8,441 bases of DNA, from NCBI GenBank assembly GCA_030590185.1, contig JAUUZB010000107.1, positions 1 through 8,441 of the forward strand, in the 5' to 3' direction. The position numbers and the translations under genes are program-made. Below are positions 5,053 to 8,441 of the stretch, piece after piece. The notes below the pieces were generated by a model that worked only from the letters and a program-made list of their open reading frames with translations, was not told the origin of the DNA and made no database searches. Each line of letters begins with the position of its first letter. The stretch's first letter is position 1. The DNA is from Deltaproteobacteria bacterium (GTDB lineage Bacteria > Myxococcota > XYA12-FULL-58-9 > JAUUZB01).

Positions 5053-6351
5053 GTGAAATATCAGATCGATCGCGACGACATGCTTCGTCGTTTCCTCTCC
5101 TACGTCCGCGTCTGGACCACCAGCGAAGAGACCAACGAGAACACCCCGTCGAGTGAGCGCCAGTGGGATCTCGCCAGGCAGCTCAAAACAGAGCTCGAGG
5201 AGCTCGGCCTCGACAACGTGCGCTTGAGCGATCATTGCTACCTCTACGCCACCCTGCCAGAAAACCTGCCCGCCGGCTCACCCCGCGCCGGCAAAGTCCC
5301 ATCGATCGGCCTCATCGCCCACCTCGACGTCTCCGACGCGGTGCCGGGTGAGAAGGTCACCCCGATCGTGCACGAGAACTACGACGGCGGACCGCTGGCG
5401 CTCCCCGGGGATCCTGAGATCGTACTCACCCCAGAGAAGGACCCGCCCCTCGGCGAGTGCAAGGGCCTCGACATCGTCACCGCCGACGGCACCACCCTGC
5501 TGGGCGCCGACGACAAGGCCGGGATCGCCATCATCATCGCGGCCCTAAAGCAGATCATGGCCAATGGCGACATCCCCCACGGCCCGGTGCAGGTCTGCTT
5601 CACCCCCGACGAGGAGATCGGCCGCGGCGTCGCCGAATTCGATCTCGATGCCTTTGGCGCCGAGGTGGCATACACCCTCGACGGCGAGAGCCTCGGTGAG
5701 GTGGAGGATGAGACCTTCTGCGCCGACTCGATGGACATCACCTTTCGCGGCGTCAACGTCCACCCGGGCTTCGCCAAAAACAAGATGATCAACTCGATCA
5801 AGCTCGCCGCGGAGCTCATCGACAGCCTGCCCAAGGACGGCCTCTCCCCGGAGACCACGGGAAACCGCGAGGGCTACGTCCACCCCCGCCTCATCGAAGG
5901 CAACGAGGAGGGCACGGTGGTCAAGTTCCTGATCCGCGACTTCGAGATGAGCGGCCTCACCGAGCTCGAGCGCTACGTCGAAGAAAAAGCGCGCGCCGTG
6001 GAGGCGGCCCACCCGGGGTCCAAGATCGAAATCGAGATCAAGCACTCCTACAAAAACATGAAGGTCGTCCTCGATCAGCGCCCGGAGGCGATGGCCATCG
6101 CCGAGGAGGCGATCCGCGCCGCTGACATCGAGGTCCACAAGTGCCCGATCCGCGGCGGCACCGATGGCGCCCGGCTCTCCTTCATGGGTCTACCCACGCC
6201 GAACATCTTCACCGGCGGCCACAACTACCACGGCAAACGGGAGTGGATCCCGGTGCAGCACATGGAGAAGGCCGCCGAGGTCGTCATGCGCTTGCTCGAG
6301 CTCTGGGCCGAGAAGGGCGAGAAGCGCGGGCGGCTGCCGCCGGTCGAGTAG
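5053..6351 (+). CDS. pepT: Peptidase T (tripeptide aminopeptidase, M20B family)
   Basis: PepT is a cytoplasmic dizinc aminopeptidase that removes the N-terminal residue of tripeptides, finishing peptide degradation. The 432-residue protein keeps all expected elements: AHLDVSD with H90 (zinc) and D92; GADDKAGIA with D153 bridging the zincs; FTPDEEIGRG with E187 (catalytic base) and E188 (zinc); LDGE with D210 (zinc); the dimerisation/lid domain at about 222-345 with VNVHPGFAKNKMINSIKLA; RGGTDGARLSFMGLPTPN at 368-385; and GGHNYHGKREW with H393 (zinc). These match H78, D80, D140, E173, E174, D196 and H379 of the E. coli enzyme. It is about 24 residues longer than E. coli PepT, partly through a basic C-terminal tail (KGEKRGRLPPVE). 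LDGES replaces the VDGG seen in E. coli. The GTG start has GGAGG 5 nt upstream. Codons are strongly C-ended, suggesting good expression. It stands alone between opposite-strand neighbours. Confidence 0.95.
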   Translation: MKYQIDRDDMLRRFLSYVRVWTTSEETNENTPSSERQWDLARQLKTELEELGLDNVRLSDHCYLYATLPENLPAGSPRAGKVPSIGLIAHLDVSDAVPGEKVTPIVHENYDGGPLALPGDPEIVLTPEKDPPLGECKGLDIVTADGTTLLGADDKAGIAIIIAALKQIMANGDIPHGPVQVCFTPDEEIGRGVAEFDLDAFGAEVAYTLDGESLGEVEDETFCADSMDITFRGVNVHPGFAKNKMINSIKLAAELIDSLPKDGLSPETTGNREGYVHPRLIEGNEEGTVVKFLIRDFEMSGLTELERYVEEKARAVEAAHPGSKIEIEIKHSYKNMKVVLDQRPEAMAIAEEAIRAADIEVHKCPIRGGTDGARLSFMGLPTPNIFTGGHNYHGKREWIPVQHMEKAAEVVMRLLELWAEKGEKRGRLPPVE

Positions 6352-6369
6352 CCGGCCGGTCAGCTCGAC
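6343..6369. terminator. Short inverted repeat spanning both stop codons, weak bidirectional terminator candidate
   Basis: GTCGAG (6343-6348) and CTCGAC (6364-6369) form a perfect 6 bp inverted repeat around the 8 bp gap between the convergent pepT and DUF6279-type genes. The loop contains the self-complementary CCGGCCGG. Both stop codons lie inside it. There is no T-run on either side, so an intrinsic terminator is doubtful. Confidence 0.22.
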
Positions 6370-7202
6370 GTGGCGAGGTCCGCCAGGTCGTCGGCGTAGC
6401 TGTTCATCGACTCGATCAGAGTTGCGCGCTGCTCCACGGTGAGGCTGGCGAACACCTCGAAGACGATGCCCTCGATGTCGCGCCGAAAACCCTCGGCGTA
6501 GTCTGTATATCCGGCAGCCGAGAACTCGTAGGGCCGCAATAACCAGGGCTCGAGGAATTCTTGGATCTCCCCCTGGTTCGGCCCGTTGCGCAGGAAGCCG
6601 ACCACCGCGGCGTTGCGACGCCTGCGGTTGTCGATCCAAAGCGGCTCGCGGTCGTAGAGCGGCAGGGCGCGCGCCCGGAGATCTCGCTCTTGCGCCTCGG
6701 TGAGATCGCCAACGAACATCTCGAGCATACTCTCAAACCTGTCGATGCCGTCCTCGATCACCTCCGGCGAGGGCTTGGCCCACTTCTCTCGGGCCTCGTC
6801 GGCGCGCTCCTCGAGTTTCCGGTGAAAGCTGTTGATCTGGGTGGGGGTGAGGGTGACCAGCACCTCCGCCATCAGCGGGAAACTGCCCCGCGCCGTATCC
6901 TCCATCAGGTGCCGCACCTCGAGGGCGGCCCGATCAAAACGGGCGCGGTCGTAGTTTCCCCGGTGATGATTGCGGGCGACGCCGCGCATGAACTCGGCAT
7001 AGCGCGGCAACATGGCGGTGCGGTGCCAGGCCAACCAACGGTCGACGTTGCGGTAGGCGATATCCTCTTGGGCGTCGTCGAGCTCGACGTACTTGTCGGC
7101 CCAGGATTCGATCAGGATGTCGGCCTGGCCGTAGAGCAACTTGACCGCGCTGCAACCGCTGGTCAGGGTCACCATCGCGGCGAGGAGGAGAAACCGGTGC
7201 AT
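6360..7202 (-). CDS. DUF6279-type lipoprotein
   Basis: This 280-residue protein matches my recollection of the DUF6279 family, proteobacterial lipoproteins of unknown function. The signal peptide (1-16) leads to TSGC with the lipidated Cys at 17 and Ser at +2, which suggests outer-membrane sorting. The family-like opening follows: LLYGQADILIESWADKYVEL at 22-41, then a first helix with DRWLAWHRTAMLPRYAEFM (54-72) and a charged helix RKLEERADEAREKWAKPSPE (128-147). The mature part looks wholly alpha-helical. Four LTxxQ-like motifs occur: LDDAQ (41-45), LTPTQ (118-122), LTEAQ (167-171) and LTVEQ (254-258), a pattern known from Spy/CpxP periplasmic stress proteins. The frame is open upstream to 7319, but the lipobox sets the start at 7202; no strong Shine-Dalgarno is seen. 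It converges on pepT with an 8 bp gap. Confidence 0.85.
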   Translation of the reverse strand: MHRFLLLAAMVTLTSGCSAVKLLYGQADILIESWADKYVELDDAQEDIAYRNVDRWLAWHRTAMLPRYAEFMRGVARNHHRGNYDRARFDRAALEVRHLMEDTARGSFPLMAEVLVTLTPTQINSFHRKLEERADEAREKWAKPSPEVIEDGIDRFESMLEMFVGDLTEAQERDLRARALPLYDREPLWIDNRRRRNAAVVGFLRNGPNQGEIQEFLEPWLLRPYEFSAAGYTDYAEGFRRDIEGIVFEVFASLTVEQRATLIESMNSYADDLADLATSS

Positions 7203-7297
7203 CCCGGCTAGAGTAACCCCGTGCCCTGAAAATGCAACGGCCCGCTCGCCCGACAAAGGGCAGAAGGCCCCACGGCGGTGTGATAAACCCCGGTCCC
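7203..7297. other. Divergent intergenic region between the DUF6279-type and WD40 genes
   Basis: These 95 bp must hold the promoters of two divergent genes. I find no convincing -35/-10 pair on either strand. On the minus strand TTGCAT and TACTCT are 16 bp apart, but they end only 7 nt before the ATG. A small hairpin (GCCC at 7248-7251 with GGGC at 7258-7261) has only 4 bp arms. An in-frame GTG at 7280 is an alternative WD40 start. Confidence 0.4.
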
Positions 7298-8441
7298 ATG
7301 AAGCTTCCAGAGGGCGCAAATCTTCAAATCGGGGCCGGCTCCCCCTTCACCCACGAAGGCGCCGTCCGCGCGCTAGGCGTATCGGCGGGCGGCTCGCGGT
7401 TCGCCACCGGCGACGCCGACGGCCAGCTCCACCTGTGGGACAACGACGCGGCCCAACGCCTGCTGACTGTCGAGCGCCACCAGGGCGCCATCACCGCCAT
7501 CGCGGTCTCTACCGATGGTCTGCGGGTGGCCACCGCCGGCCAGGACGCAACTCTCAAGGTCACCGATGAAGAGGGGGAACGGCTCTGGTCCGGCAAGCAC
7601 GGCGACTACGACGTCACCGGCGTGGCCTTCTCCCCGAACGACGAGAACGTCGTGTCGGTCGGCTTCGACTGCAAGGTGCGGGTGTGGGACGCGGAACGCG
7701 GAACGGAGCTCGGCGGCCGCGACGCTGGCGCCGAGTTGACCGCGGTCGCCTATGCGCCCAACGGTGATTTCTTTGTCACGGTCGACATCTCCGGCGGAGT
7801 CAAAACCTGGAAGCCGGACGGCAGCGAGACCATCGGCGAGATGACCTGCGCGGCGATCGTCGACGCGGTGGCGGTCTCCCCGAGCGGCCGCTACCTGCTC
7901 ACCGGCTGTCGGGACGGCACGGCGCGGGTCTTTGACGTCGATAAGAAAAGGGAGGTGCGCCAACTGACAACCGGCAGCCCCGCCGTGGTGGCGGTCGCCT
8001 TCTCGCGCCAGGGTCGACAGCTGGCCACCGCCGGCACCGATGGCGCCGTCTGTATCTTCGACCGCAAGGCGACCAAGCCGCTGCGCCTCGAGGGACACGA
8101 CGGACAGGTCAACGCGGTGGCCTTCGAGCCCTCCCGGCGGGCTCTGTTGTCGGCCGGCCAGGACGGCACCCTGCGGGCCTGGAGCGTGGAGAACGGCCGC
8201 GAGCTGTACCCGGCGGAGGGCCACGACGGCGCGGTGAACGCGGTGGCCTGGGCGGAGTCGATCGCCAGCGGCGGCGCTGACCGTTTCGTCTACGTTTGGG
8301 ATCCAGACCTCGGCATCCCACTCGCGACCTTCGGCGCGCACACGGAAGCGGTGGGCGGGATCGCCTTTCTCGACGACATGACCCTGGTCGCTGCCGACTG
8401 CGCCACCACCTTCACGGTTCACAGCCTCGGCCGACCGGGCA
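7298..8441 (+). CDS. WD40-repeat beta-propeller protein (3' end missing)
   Basis: The frame from ATG 7298 is open for 381 codons to the right edge, so the C-terminus is outside the window. WD40 repeats form beta-propellers that act as protein-interaction scaffolds. Nine repeats can be placed, starting near residues 18, 60, 101, 142, 184, 225, 267, 309 and 348. Their strand-d ends read LHLWD (44-48), LKVTD, VRVWD (127-131), VKTWK, ARVFD (209-213), VCIFD, LRAWS, VYVWD (331-335) and FTVHS. Blades 7 and 8 share HDGxVNAVA. Several blades lack the WD dipeptide, as is common. No signal peptide or N-terminal kinase, caspase or NTPase domain is visible, so it looks cytoplasmic and propeller-only unless a domain follows. 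More than seven repeats suggests a second propeller. GTG at 7280 is an alternative start; neither start has a good Shine-Dalgarno. Confidence 0.88.
   Translation, partial: MKLPEGANLQIGAGSPFTHEGAVRALGVSAGGSRFATGDADGQLHLWDNDAAQRLLTVERHQGAITAIAVSTDGLRVATAGQDATLKVTDEEGERLWSGKHGDYDVTGVAFSPNDENVVSVGFDCKVRVWDAERGTELGGRDAGAELTAVAYAPNGDFFVTVDISGGVKTWKPDGSETIGEMTCAAIVDAVAVSPSGRYLLTGCRDGTARVFDVDKKREVRQLTTGSPAVVAVAFSRQGRQLATAGTDGAVCIFDRKATKPLRLEGHDGQVNAVAFEPSRRALLSAGQDGTLRAWSVENGRELYPAEGHDGAVNAVAWAESIASGGADRFVYVWDPDLGIPLATFGAHTEAVGGIAFLDDMTLVAADCATTFTVHSLGRPG

Noticed and set aside
5545..6138. 197-residue minus-strand ORF inside pepT
   Set aside because: It is antisense to the metal-binding and lid regions of an intact peptidase T.
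7248..7261. GCCC/GGGC hairpin upstream of the WD40 gene as an attenuator or operator
   Set aside because: The 4 bp arms with a 6 nt loop are too weak and common in GC-rich DNA.
7373..8422. 349-residue ORF antisense to the WD40 gene
   Set aside because: Its sequence is Arg/Gly/Val/Ala-rich with no fold signature, while the opposite strand encodes clear WD40 repeats. Long antisense frames are expected opposite GC-rich codons.

Overview
The window is GC-rich and gene-dense. Codons favour G or C in third position, several proteins are lipoproteins or otherwise exported, and there is a WD40 protein and a secreted START-domain protein. This suggests a Gram-negative, deltaproteobacterial or myxobacterial-type organism, or a related environmental lineage. 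That placement is inferred from gene content and style; no marker gene is present. I see no tRNA, rRNA, CRISPR array, insertion sequence or phage gene.

Layout. (A) 1-2192, plus strand: the 3' part of a 6-phosphofructokinase whose specificity residues look pyrophosphate-dependent, followed by two unrecognised membrane proteins. The second and third genes overlap by ATGA. (B) 2341-4876, minus strand: in transcription order, a secreted START-domain lipid-binding protein, a possible 22-residue ORF overlapping both neighbours, an unrecognised secreted protein of 300 residues, and a PhnD-type substrate-binding lipoprotein without transporter genes beside it. (C) 5053-6351, plus strand: peptidase T with all expected metal ligands. 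(D) 6360-7202, minus strand: a DUF6279-type lipoprotein carrying several LTxxQ-like motifs. (E) 7298 to the right edge, plus strand: a WD40-repeat protein with at least nine repeats, running off the window.

Blocks A and B converge on a 148 bp gap without a clear terminator. Blocks B and C diverge from a 176 bp region that holds a perfect TTGACA and a compact palindrome. C and D converge with only 8 bp between stop codons. D and E diverge from 95 bp.

PFK and PepT are cytoplasmic housekeeping enzymes (glycolysis/gluconeogenesis and peptide turnover). Block B and the DUF6279 gene point to the envelope. I find no complete new system. The most worthwhile leads are the three-gene exported cluster with its embedded micro-ORF, the membrane pair behind the PPi-type PFK, and the LTxxQ pattern in the DUF6279 lipoprotein.
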